From: Bacteroidales bacterium
GTDB taxonomy: Bacteria; Bacteroidota; Bacteroidia; Bacteroidales; UBA12077
Assembly: GCA_030637515.1 (NCBI GenBank)
Contig: DAOWGM010000008.1
Span: 18,149 to 82,148, forward strand
Direction: 5' to 3'
Length of the DNA stretch: 64,000 bases
This document shows positions 8,895 through 16,276 of this stretch, in pieces. Position numbers and translations under genes: made by a program. Within the stretch, counting starts at the first letter, position 1. The number at the start of each line of letters is the position of its first letter. The notes beneath the pieces were generated by a model. That model searched no databases and had not been told where the DNA came from. It saw nothing but the letters and a program-made list of their open reading frames with translations.

Positions 8895-10400
8895 TTAAAT
8901 TGCTCTTATTAAAAAGTAATTTTTCTTTCCTTTTTGCACTAATAGGTATTTATCATTCAATAAACGATCAGAATTAACGGTTATTTCTTCGCCTGCAACT
9001 TTTTCTTTATTAAGGCTTACACCACCACCTTTAATTGTTCTTCTCAAATCTCCTTTTGAAGGAAATACCTGAGTTTCTTCGGCTAACAAGTTTAAAATAT
9101 TTAATCCAGTATCTAATTTAGATTTTTCAACATCAAACATAGGAACACCATCAAATACCGAAAGAAATGTTTTTTCATCAATTGTTTTTAACTCTTCGGT
9201 TGTTGATTTGCCGAATAATATTTTTGATGCTGAAACGGCAGTATTGTAATCTGCTTCGGAATGAACCATTACAGTCATTTCTTTTGCAAGTCTCTGTTGT
9301 AAAACTCTACGGTGAGGTTCCGCGCGATGTTCTTCTATCAAAGCATCAATTTCTTCTTTTGAAAGCATGGTAAATATTTTGATATACTTTTCAGCATCTT
9401 CATCAGAAACATTTAACCAAAACTGATAAAACTTATATGGAGTTGTTAATTCCGGATCGAGCCAAACATTGCCTTCTTCGGTTTTACCAAATTTATTACC
9501 ATCCGCTTTTGTGATTAAAGGACAGGTAAGAGCAAATGCTTCACCTCCTGTTTTTCTCCTAATTAGCTCAGTTCCTGTAGTAATATTTCCCCACTGATCT
9601 GATCCACCCATTTGTAGTTTGCAATTTTTAGCTTTGTACAAATGATAAAAATCTGTTCCCTGAACCAGCTGATATGAAAACTCTGTAAACGACATTCCTG
9701 TTTTAGATTCTTCACCAATTCGCTTCTTTACAGAATCTTTTGCCATCATGTAATTTACGGTAATGTGCTTACCAATATCACGAATAAATTCCAAGAATGA
9801 ATATTCTTTCATCCAATCGTAATTGTTAACAATTTCTGCAGTATTATCTTTTTCTTTAAGAAGCATATTTACTAAAAATTTATCAAAGTTAAGCTCTGAT
9901 TCTTTCAATAAATTGATACTATTACTCATACGATCCTTAAAGCTGGGTCTATTTTTATTTTTATTTATATAATTAACAGCAATTTTCGCCTTTGTAATTT
10001 GCTCTTTCTTGCTCTTATCTTTTACTTCTTTTCTTGCAGTCTCTAGTTGTTCTTTAATAGAATCAAAAACTGAGAAATCAAGCAACTTTTCCAATTGTTT
10101 TTTCAAACAATCCTGATTATAATGCAATGTTTCTTCGTCAAGTAAATTTCTTTCCTGAGATTTTCCCGACGGATCACCAATCATACCTGTTGCACCGCCA
10201 ACTAAAACCAAAGGTTTATGTCCTGCAGTCTGAAAATGTTTTAACATCATTACACTAACTAAATGACCTATGTGCAATGAGTTAGCAGTAGGATCAATTC
10301 CTACGTAAGCTGATGTCATTTCCTTTTTTAATTGCTCTTCTGTTCCTGGCATGATATCGTGCAACATGCCTCTCCATTTTAATTCCTCAACGAAGTTCAT
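8895..10400 (-). CDS. tyrS: Tyrosine--tRNA ligase with a large internal insertion
   Basis: TyrS charges tRNA-Tyr. The HIGH motif (SLHIGHL, about 42-48), the Tyr/ATP site GGSDQWGN and the KMSKS equivalent KFGKT are present, followed by a C-terminal S4-like RNA-binding domain. The ATG at 10400 is preferred: it has AGGA upstream and begins [11 protein letters not shown] as in related enzymes. The frame upstream to 10454 only translates a palindromic repeat. The resulting 501 residues are about 70 longer than usual. The excess is one Lys-rich block at about 110-186 (bases 9843-10073), inserted between LLDF and the conserved EIVNNYDW. All conserved motifs are on either side, so the enzyme should be functional. 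Confidence 0.95.
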   Translation of the reverse strand: MNFVEELKWRGMLHDIMPGTEEQLKKEMTSAYVGIDPTANSLHIGHLVSVMMLKHFQTAGHKPLVLVGGATGMIGDPSGKSQERNLLDEETLHYNQDCLKKQLEKLLDFSVFDSIKEQLETARKEVKDKSKKEQITKAKIAVNYINKNKNRPSFKDRMSNSINLLKESELNFDKFLVNMLLKEKDNTAEIVNNYDWMKEYSFLEFIRDIGKHITVNYMMAKDSVKKRIGEESKTGMSFTEFSYQLVQGTDFYHLYKAKNCKLQMGGSDQWGNITTGTELIRRKTGGEAFALTCPLITKADGNKFGKTEEGNVWLDPELTTPYKFYQFWLNVSDEDAEKYIKIFTMLSKEEIDALIEEHRAEPHRRVLQQRLAKEMTVMVHSEADYNTAVSASKILFGKSTTEELKTIDEKTFLSVFDGVPMFDVEKSKLDTGLNILNLLAEETQVFPSKGDLRRTIKGGGVSLNKEKVAGEEITVNSDRLLNDKYLLVQKGKKNYFLIRAI

Positions 10401-10431
10401 TTTATCAATTCCTATTTTAATTTTAAAAACA

Positions 10432-10500
10432 TCATACTTCGATAAGCTCAGCATGACATTTCATTACTATATTTTGTCATACTGAGCGTGTCGAAGTGTG
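10432..10500. repeat. Inverted pair of a REP-like palindromic repeat
   Basis: Two copies of a repeat with core GAGCTTGTCGAAG (here slightly diverged) face each other at about 10432-10457 and 10475-10500. They could form a long hairpin between tyrS and the methionine gamma-lyase-like gene. Related copies occur at 46028-46107, 46309-46332 and 47590-47667. No transposase is associated here. The repeat creates a false upstream start for tyrS. Confidence 0.8.
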
Positions 10501-10520
10501 ACCTTGCAAATATTTATTCT

Positions 10521-11702
10521 CTAAATCTTAGCTAATGCGTGATCTAAATCAGCAATAATATCATCCACATTTTCGATACCAACAGCATATCTTACAAGGC
10601 CTTCAGTAATATTTGCCTCTAATCTTGCCTCTTTTGGTAAACCTGCGTGTGTCATCGATGCAGGATGTTGAATTAACGACTCAACACCACCTAAAGAAAC
10701 TGCTAATAAAGCTAAATGAACGTTATCCATTAATGTTATTCCAGCTTCGTACCCGCCTTTAAGTTCAAAACTTATCATTGCACCAGGGCCTTCCATTTGC
10801 TCTTTTGCAAGATCGTATTGTGGGAATGATTTTAATCCTGGATATTTAGCCCAAGCAACCTTAGGATGATTTTCAAGATATTCAGCAACTTTCATAGCAT
10901 TTTCTTGAGCTCTGTCAATTCTAATACTCAAAGTTTTTACACCACGAATTACTAAATATGCCTGATGAGGATCCATATTTCCACCCATATAAATCATCGT
11001 TTTTCTAAGTTTCTGATAAATTTCAGGATCTTTTGCAACTAATGCACCACCAACGATATCGGCATGTCCGTTAATAAATTTTGTTAAAGAATGTAGAGCA
11101 ACGTCTGCACCAAGATCCAAAGGTTTTTGTAGATAAGGACTACAAAATGTATTATCAACTACAACTATAATTCCCTTTTTATGCGCAATTTCAGATGCTT
11201 TTTTAATATCCGTTAAGGCTATTGTTGGATTAGCCGGTGTTTCTAAATAAAGAAGTTTTGTATTTGGCTGTATTGCGTCTTCTATTTCCTGTAAGTTTGA
11301 TGAGTCAACAAAAGTAAATTCTACTCCGAATTTTGAAAAGTGACTTTCCAAAACTGCACGACTTGGTCCGTAAACTGCACTTGTACAAACAATATGTTCT
11401 CCCTGACCTAAAAATGCCATATAAACCGTAGTTACAGCAGCCATTCCTGATGCTAAAGCTATTCCACCACATCCATTTTCTAGCTCAGCTAATTTATCTT
11501 CTAATGCTCCAATAGTTGGGTTTCCTATACGAGTATATATAAATCCTTTTTCGCGACCTGCAAATAAATCTGCACCATGTTTGGCGCTTTTAAAAGCAAA
11601 TGTTGATGTTTGATAAATTGGTGTTACTGCACTGCCGTTTGCATCTTCAAAATCTCCTGCATGTACCAGTTTTGTATCGAATCCTAATTTTTTTGTGTCC
11701 AT
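10521..11702 (-). CDS. PLP-dependent transsulfuration enzyme, methionine gamma-lyase-like
   Basis: This 393-residue enzyme belongs to the Cys/Met metabolism PLP family. The PLP lysine lies in SLTKFINGHADIVGG (about 206), with VVDNTFCSPYLQ upstream and LGGVESLIQHPASMTH near the C-terminus. The overall pattern resembles methionine gamma-lyase (Met to methanethiol, 2-oxobutyrate and ammonia) more than cystathionine gamma-synthase. The active-site Cys that typical methionine gamma-lyases carry after the conserved YG is replaced: the segment here reads YGPSRAV. Cystathionine or homocysteine gamma-lyase activity is therefore also possible. It lies 31 bases after the CvpA gene on the same strand. 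I see no riboswitch upstream. Confidence 0.85.
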   Translation of the reverse strand: MDTKKLGFDTKLVHAGDFEDANGSAVTPIYQTSTFAFKSAKHGADLFAGREKGFIYTRIGNPTIGALEDKLAELENGCGGIALASGMAAVTTVYMAFLGQGEHIVCTSAVYGPSRAVLESHFSKFGVEFTFVDSSNLQEIEDAIQPNTKLLYLETPANPTIALTDIKKASEIAHKKGIIVVVDNTFCSPYLQKPLDLGADVALHSLTKFINGHADIVGGALVAKDPEIYQKLRKTMIYMGGNMDPHQAYLVIRGVKTLSIRIDRAQENAMKVAEYLENHPKVAWAKYPGLKSFPQYDLAKEQMEGPGAMISFELKGGYEAGITLMDNVHLALLAVSLGGVESLIQHPASMTHAGLPKEARLEANITEGLVRYAVGIENVDDIIADLDHALAKI

Positions 11703-11733
11703 TTTCTTTGTTTTATATATTTTTTATTTGTTT

Positions 11734-12270
11734 TTATACTGATATGTTCGGTATTTTATGTTCTTCTTCTTCGAACTTTTCTTTTATTTTATCAAAATTC
11801 AAATATGGGAAGATCATTGGGGCAAAGTTAGATAATGGTTTATATAACAACGAATTATCCTTTGTCTCGTCAGGAATAAAATTATATCTATTATCTGCTT
11901 TGTTAATTAAAACTAAAATAATACTTACAATAAATGCTATTTTTAATACCGAAAAGAGTACTCCAAGTAAACGATTAACTATTCCAAGAGCAATTGCGTC
12001 GATTAATTTATTAAGCATTTTCGCAAATAGATGCACCGCTATCACAATTACAATAAAAGTAACAGCAAAAGATAAAATTGGTAAATACTGTCCGGAAACA
12101 TCGAATTTCTTAATTATAAGTTCTGAAGTAAAATCAGAAAACATTACGGCTCCAAGTATTCCCAATAATAATGCAGCAAGGGTTGCCAGTTGTACAATAA
12201 AACCTTTCGTGTATCCGCGATAAGCACTCCAGAGTAATAAAATTGCAAATACGAGATCAATGGTATTCAT
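11734..12270 (-). CDS. CvpA family inner membrane protein
   Basis: The protein has 178 residues with four hydrophobic helices (about 5-22, 28-46, 64-87, 101-123). The N-terminal pattern NTIDLVFAILLLWSAYRGYTKGF is diagnostic of CvpA/colicin V production proteins, and a charged cytoplasmic tail follows. Members are linked to envelope homeostasis, but the biochemical role is unclear. It is probably the first gene of a two-gene unit with the methionine gamma-lyase-like gene. The 296 bases upstream, shared with a divergent gene, hold only the candidate promoter at 12472. Confidence 0.85.
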   Translation of the reverse strand: MNTIDLVFAILLLWSAYRGYTKGFIVQLATLAALLLGILGAVMFSDFTSELIIKKFDVSGQYLPILSFAVTFIVIVIAVHLFAKMLNKLIDAIALGIVNRLLGVLFSVLKIAFIVSIILVLINKADNRYNFIPDETKDNSLLYKPLSNFAPMIFPYLNFDKIKEKFEEEEHKIPNISV

Positions 12271-12471
12271 GCCTTATTAAAAATATTAGAATCTGTAAAA
12301 ATAACAAAAAGATTCAGTTTACCGGTAAATTAATTATAGTAGTGATTGGTTTATAAATAAAAAAGAAATCTGGAGATACAATACGTATGCTTCTCCTGAT
12401 TTACCAAAAGTATTCCGGTCGGTATTGAGAAATTTATTCATTTTGCTGTAATTTCTAATGTATTTACAAGC

Positions 12472-12479
12472 TACCTTTG
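12472..12479 (+). promoter_or_regulatory. Candidate Bacteroidota -7 promoter box
   Basis: TACCTTTG matches the TAnnTTTG -7 consensus of Bacteroidota. A TTTG lies 26 bases upstream, further away than the usual 19-21, so the -33 assignment is doubtful. It would give a 5' leader of about 80 bases for the gene at 12567. Confidence 0.4.
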
Positions 12480-12566
12480 ATCAAATGTTTTTCGTAAAAT
12501 TTTGCTTTTTAGCCTTTTATGCGTAATTTGTTACTTAACTTACAATTTAAACATGGAGAACTGATT

Positions 12567-13229
12567 ATGAGAAAAATTGTGGTTATATTTTTATGCTTTT
12601 CTTTATTTTCTAACATTAATGTGTTTTCTCAGGAATCTATATATGGATTCCTAGCTCTTCCTTCAGGCGATTTTGGTAATAATAGTGGTGAAGGTGCAGG
12701 ATATGCAGAAACAGGGTTTGGTATTAGTGCAGAATACACTAAGGCAATTGGTACTGAAGGACTTGGCTGGGTTACCAGTATTTCTATTATTTTGAATCCA
12801 CATGATGAATCTGGTTTAAAAGAATTTCTTATTGAAGAATTTGGTATGCCCGATGATGGTGTGGTCAAAACAAAATCTACAATGAGTTTTCCAGTACTTA
12901 CAGGTTTAAAGTATCAGGCAGACATATCGGGCCACATAGAAGTTTTTGGTGCATTACAGGCAGGCCTGAACTTTATAAAACCTGGTAACCGTGGGGTAAC
13001 AGTAGGCGGAGAAAGCTGGGGAATGGAATTTGATATTTATACTTCATTTGGTTTTTCTGTTGGTGGCGGCCTTATTTTTTACGAACGTTTTAATATTGGC
13101 TTTAGATATTTTGGATTAGGCGAACCAGAGTTAGAAAGCACTATAACTAATCTTGATGGCAATTCCAGGATAGAAAAATTTGATCAAAAGGTTGGTGCTC
13201 TTGCAATTACTTTGGGTGTAAATTTTTAA
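12567..13229 (+). CDS. Secreted outer-membrane beta-barrel-like protein, function unknown
   Basis: The ATG at 12567 is chosen because it starts a clean signal peptide (MRKIVVIFLCFSLFSNINVFS) with GGAGA nine bases upstream. An earlier in-frame ATG at 12519 would put a hydrophilic stretch in front of the signal. The mature part, about 200 residues, has alternating hydrophobic/Gly-rich strands (for example FGFSVGGGLIFYERFNIGFRYF) and ends GALAITLGVNF with a C-terminal Phe. This is the pattern of a small outer-membrane porin-like barrel. I do not recognise a named family. It is a single gene between a divergent CvpA gene and its own terminator. Confidence 0.7.
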   Translation: MRKIVVIFLCFSLFSNINVFSQESIYGFLALPSGDFGNNSGEGAGYAETGFGISAEYTKAIGTEGLGWVTSISIILNPHDESGLKEFLIEEFGMPDDGVVKTKSTMSFPVLTGLKYQADISGHIEVFGALQAGLNFIKPGNRGVTVGGESWGMEFDIYTSFGFSVGGGLIFYERFNIGFRYFGLGEPELESTITNLDGNSRIEKFDQKVGALAITLGVNF

Positions 13230-13253
13230 TATTATTATTTAATAATAATAAGT

Positions 13254-13277
13254 GGCTTGCCTGATATCAGACAAGCC
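13254..13277 (+). terminator. Intrinsic terminator
   Basis: The arms GGCTTG and CAAGCC, extended by CTGATATCAG in the middle, form a long stem with one mismatch, followed by a run of seven T. It ends the beta-barrel gene and lies before the convergent DUF5686 gene. Confidence 0.85.
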
Positions 13278-13306
13278 TTTTTTTATTGCAAAAACTTATA
13301 AAAAAA

Positions 13307-15937
13307 TTAGCCGCCAATCATAACTTGCGTTCCGTTTCTACCAACAAAAGGTATTCCGATTTTTATTCCTGTATATTCATGTGAAGCACCTTTAAATCCA
13401 GTAAAAATTTCAAGATTAAACATTAGGAAAATCTGATTTAATCCGTATCCAACTTCATAGTAAGGTTTATTACCTGTAGTAGCTAAATAGTTTACATAAA
13501 CCACTTCTCGCATTAATGTTTTATTAAGAATCGGTAATCGTTTAAGAAGAATACGGTCGTTCTCTATTCGTGCATGACCTTCGAAATAACTTTTGTTTGA
13601 GCTATAATCATAAAAGTCAATTAGTCGGAAGGTACTTCCTTCTAATGTTCCAATTAAGAAAGGCGTATTTGTTCCAAAGTGTTTATAATCGGCAAAAGAC
13701 ACGTCTTTTGAATTAAGAAACGATCCTGCCGTTAATTTGTATCTAAACGCACCTATTCTTCTAATATTTATTCCTTGAGTAACTGTAAAATCAAGTCGAT
13801 CAAAATCTACATCACTGTCAAGAAATCCTTTTATTCCTTTCATATAATTTAATCGGAACGTAGGAAAACGTGAGTGTGTATTCCTTTTTACCCCATTTCG
13901 GATTCGATAATAATATTCAGGTGTATAGCTTACATTAATTGAAAGTAAAGAAGCATTATGACTCTGAACCAAATCCGTATTGAAATTGTCAACTGGAGGA
14001 ACGTTTGATGTAAAATCAGTATCAAATGGATCCCATAGATAAAAATCGGAATGATTAATTAGTTCTTGCCTTTGTGCATATTCAAATCCAGTGTACAACC
14101 TTAATCCATTTATTATATCAGTAGTATGACCAATTTTTACAAAATCCTTTTGATATAATTTTAAATGATTTTCTTTTAAAAACAGCGTTGTTATTAAGTT
14201 TAGGTTTTCGGTAATTCCTGAACCTGAATCGAAATCAGAGGTAGCACGACCACCACTTAATCTTATTGATGCTCTTTTTAAACCATTGTAACGATAATAC
14301 ATTGAAATATCACTTGTATATGCTTCTCTTGCAAAGGCATAGTCGATATTATTTCTAATGCTAAGATATTTGCCAGTACTATCATTGTTATAAGAATATC
14401 GAAAATCCATTCCGTATTTTAATCCATCAACTGTATTATAATTTATGTGACCTAAATCGATTAATCCACCATAACTAAATCTGTGTACGTCGGCAAAACG
14501 ATGTGAGTCTCCTGTAATTAATCCACCCCATTTAAATCTTTTCTCTTCATGTTCGAGTGAATCACGATAAGTTGTGTCGGTTTCCATTCGTAATTGAACA
14601 GAGTCTTTGATTTTATAACTATCAAGCTCGCCAAAAGAAAGCGGTATTGGTCTAATGGAATCCCAATATGCTACAGAACGTAAGCTTGCACTATCTTCAA
14701 CATTCTGTAAATCCTTTTCTTTAAGTTCTAAATCCTTTTTTTCTGGTTCTGTTTTATCAATTTCTTTTTTAACCAATTTCTTTAGCTTACGCGATTCCTT
14801 TTTTGACAGATCCTCTTTTTGAACCAATTCCTTAATTTCTTTTTGTTGCTCTCCCATTATTTGATTCAATTCGTCCATTTCTTCTTGTGTTTCGACAAGC
14901 ATGTTACGATAAATGGAATGATCAATATTTGAGTTTAGCCTTACTTTATAGTTTGATACCGATGCAATGTATTTAAACTTTACCTCGAAGCCCATTGCTC
15001 CTGCTTCAATATCGAAATTATGACTTATTGGCATCCAAACCTCTTCGTTTACCGGACTATAAACTTGATTCCATTTTATTTTAAACATTTTTTGTTCTAC
15101 CTGAAGTTCTGCGCTGTGTAAATGCCAAAATCCATCAACAATGTATATTTCTCCTGAATAAAGATCATAGCCTGCCCGGCGAGGAATTACCTTGATTTTA
15201 TGTACTAAATAATCCTGGTCGTAAAAAGATGCCAGCAATTCAAACTTATAGTGCCCAAATGCGTCGCGACTTAATGGAGAAATTATTCCATTAATTTCTT
15301 GATATAATGATATTGTAATATAATCCATTGGAGACTCATCGCTCCCTTCAATGGTACTACGCATTGAAATTATATTTTGCTCAATAATATTGGGGAGTTT
15401 AAAATTCAGGTCGCTGATATTCTCCATTATCATAACTTTCCCTTCTTCAAGACCTTCTTTTTTTAATGCCTTTTTCATTAACCGGGGAATATTATCAAAT
15501 TTTCCTGATCCTTTCAAATATACTCTACAATCGTATTCCTCAACCTGATTTAAATAATAATAACTCATTGCAACTGCCTTTCGCATAATTCCATAAGCAG
15601 GATCTTCGCCGCTTGCTAAAATTCGCACTTCAGGTATTTTATAGAGTTGTTCTTGTAATACAATATCCAATTTTTGAGTACCTCCTGTACAGTTTACATT
15701 TATTTCTTTTGTTTTATAACCCAAATAACGTACGGTTATTAAGTGTTCTCCTGCAGGTAAATCAAGTTTGTAATTTCCTTCAGCATTAGAAGTTGTTCCT
15801 TTGGATATACTCTGAGCATAAACTGTTGCATAAGCAATAGTATCGCCTGTATTACTTATAATTTGCCCTTCAATGCATTGTGAATTAGCATAAATACTAA
15901 TTAAAGATATTAAGACTACTAAAATAATTTTTCTCAT
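13307..15937 (-). CDS. DUF5686 family outer membrane protein with carboxypeptidase-like regulatory domain
   Basis: The protein has 876 residues. A signal peptide (1-19) is followed by a CarboxypepD_reg-like beta-sandwich (about 20-105, containing GTTSNAEGNYKLDLPAG and ITVRYLGYKTKEI). A DUF5686 region follows, with a charged coiled stretch (about 355-415) and a long C-terminal part of alternating beta-strands that is likely a barrel. This arrangement is characteristic of Bacteroidota. The N-terminal domain resembles the plug-proximal domain of TonB-dependent proteins, but no plug is visible. The role is unknown, probably outer-membrane assembly or surface binding. It is monocistronic with a promoter candidate 50 bases upstream. 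Confidence 0.85.
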   Translation of the reverse strand: MRKIILVVLISLISIYANSQCIEGQIISNTGDTIAYATVYAQSISKGTTSNAEGNYKLDLPAGEHLITVRYLGYKTKEINVNCTGGTQKLDIVLQEQLYKIPEVRILASGEDPAYGIMRKAVAMSYYYLNQVEEYDCRVYLKGSGKFDNIPRLMKKALKKEGLEEGKVMIMENISDLNFKLPNIIEQNIISMRSTIEGSDESPMDYITISLYQEINGIISPLSRDAFGHYKFELLASFYDQDYLVHKIKVIPRRAGYDLYSGEIYIVDGFWHLHSAELQVEQKMFKIKWNQVYSPVNEEVWMPISHNFDIEAGAMGFEVKFKYIASVSNYKVRLNSNIDHSIYRNMLVETQEEMDELNQIMGEQQKEIKELVQKEDLSKKESRKLKKLVKKEIDKTEPEKKDLELKEKDLQNVEDSASLRSVAYWDSIRPIPLSFGELDSYKIKDSVQLRMETDTTYRDSLEHEEKRFKWGGLITGDSHRFADVHRFSYGGLIDLGHINYNTVDGLKYGMDFRYSYNNDSTGKYLSIRNNIDYAFAREAYTSDISMYYRYNGLKRASIRLSGGRATSDFDSGSGITENLNLITTLFLKENHLKLYQKDFVKIGHTTDIINGLRLYTGFEYAQRQELINHSDFYLWDPFDTDFTSNVPPVDNFNTDLVQSHNASLLSINVSYTPEYYYRIRNGVKRNTHSRFPTFRLNYMKGIKGFLDSDVDFDRLDFTVTQGINIRRIGAFRYKLTAGSFLNSKDVSFADYKHFGTNTPFLIGTLEGSTFRLIDFYDYSSNKSYFEGHARIENDRILLKRLPILNKTLMREVVYVNYLATTGNKPYYEVGYGLNQIFLMFNLEIFTGFKGASHEYTGIKIGIPFVGRNGTQVMIGG

Positions 15938-15987
15938 ATTGATATAATAAAGATTAATAAATCATCCTTGAGACGAATTAAACTTAA

Positions 15988-16016
15988 CAAAGTTACAGAC
16001 AAATTGTGCAGACAAA
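15988..16016 (-). promoter_or_regulatory. Candidate promoter for the DUF5686 gene
   Basis: On the minus strand a TTTG (16016-16013) is followed after 17 bases by TAACTTTG (15995-15988), matching the TTTG / TAnnTTTG promoter of Bacteroidota. The start codon lies 50 bases downstream. It is divergent from the tRNA promoter. Confidence 0.55.
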
Positions 16017-16058
16017 AAACATATAACGAGAAGTCATTGAATCCCTTTTACTTTGTAA

Positions 16059-16089
16059 TTTGAAAATATGATTAAAAAATCTATTTTTG
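16059..16089 (+). promoter_or_regulatory. Promoter of tRNA-Arg(CCT)
   Basis: TTTG at 16059-16062 and TATTTTTG at 16082-16089 are separated by 19 bases, the ideal spacing for the Bacteroidota primary sigma factor. The tRNA 5' end follows 13 bases after the -7 box, which supports the assignment. Confidence 0.75.
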
Positions 16090-16102
16090 TAGCAAAATTA
16101 AT

Positions 16103-16174
16103 GGCCCCATAGTTCAAGGGATAGAATAGCAGTTTCCTAAACTGTAGATACAGGTTCGAGTCCTGTTGGGGCTA
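16103..16174 (+). tRNA. tRNA-Arg (anticodon CCT)
   Basis: A full cloverleaf can be folded. The acceptor stem pairs GGCCCCA with TGGGGCT, and the D arm is GTTC/GAAT. The anticodon arm GCAGT / TTCCTAA / ACTGT gives anticodon CCT (reads AGG), and the T arm is ACAGG TTCGAGT CCTGT. No CCA is encoded. The last 14 bases plus three following bases are repeated at 20852, as expected for an integration site. No terminator follows directly; the nearest suitable hairpin is next to the distant repeat at 20871. Confidence 0.95.
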
Positions 16175-16177
16175 CAA
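16161..16177 (+). repeat. Proximal direct repeat (attL-like) within tRNA-Arg 3' end
   Basis: This 17-base sequence spans the 3' T stem, acceptor strand and three bases beyond the tRNA gene. It is identical to 20852-20868. Confidence 0.75.
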
Positions 16178-16276
16178 TCAATTACTCTTTATCAGTAAGT
16201 TAAATTTCAATATCACAAGTTTACGCCCACAATCAAACCGAATTACTTTAGAAATTGAGGATCAATAAAACAGATG

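Noticed and set aside
10401..10454. N-terminal extension of TyrS
   Set aside because: It is a translated repeat (MLSLSKYD); the ATG at 10400 has a better ribosome-binding site and matches the family start.
11600..12223. Plus-strand open frame of 207 codons opposite the CvpA and methionine gamma-lyase-like genes
   Set aside because: Antisense to two recognised genes; its hydrophobic, Ser/Asn/Ile-rich composition is what a reversed AT-rich membrane gene gives.
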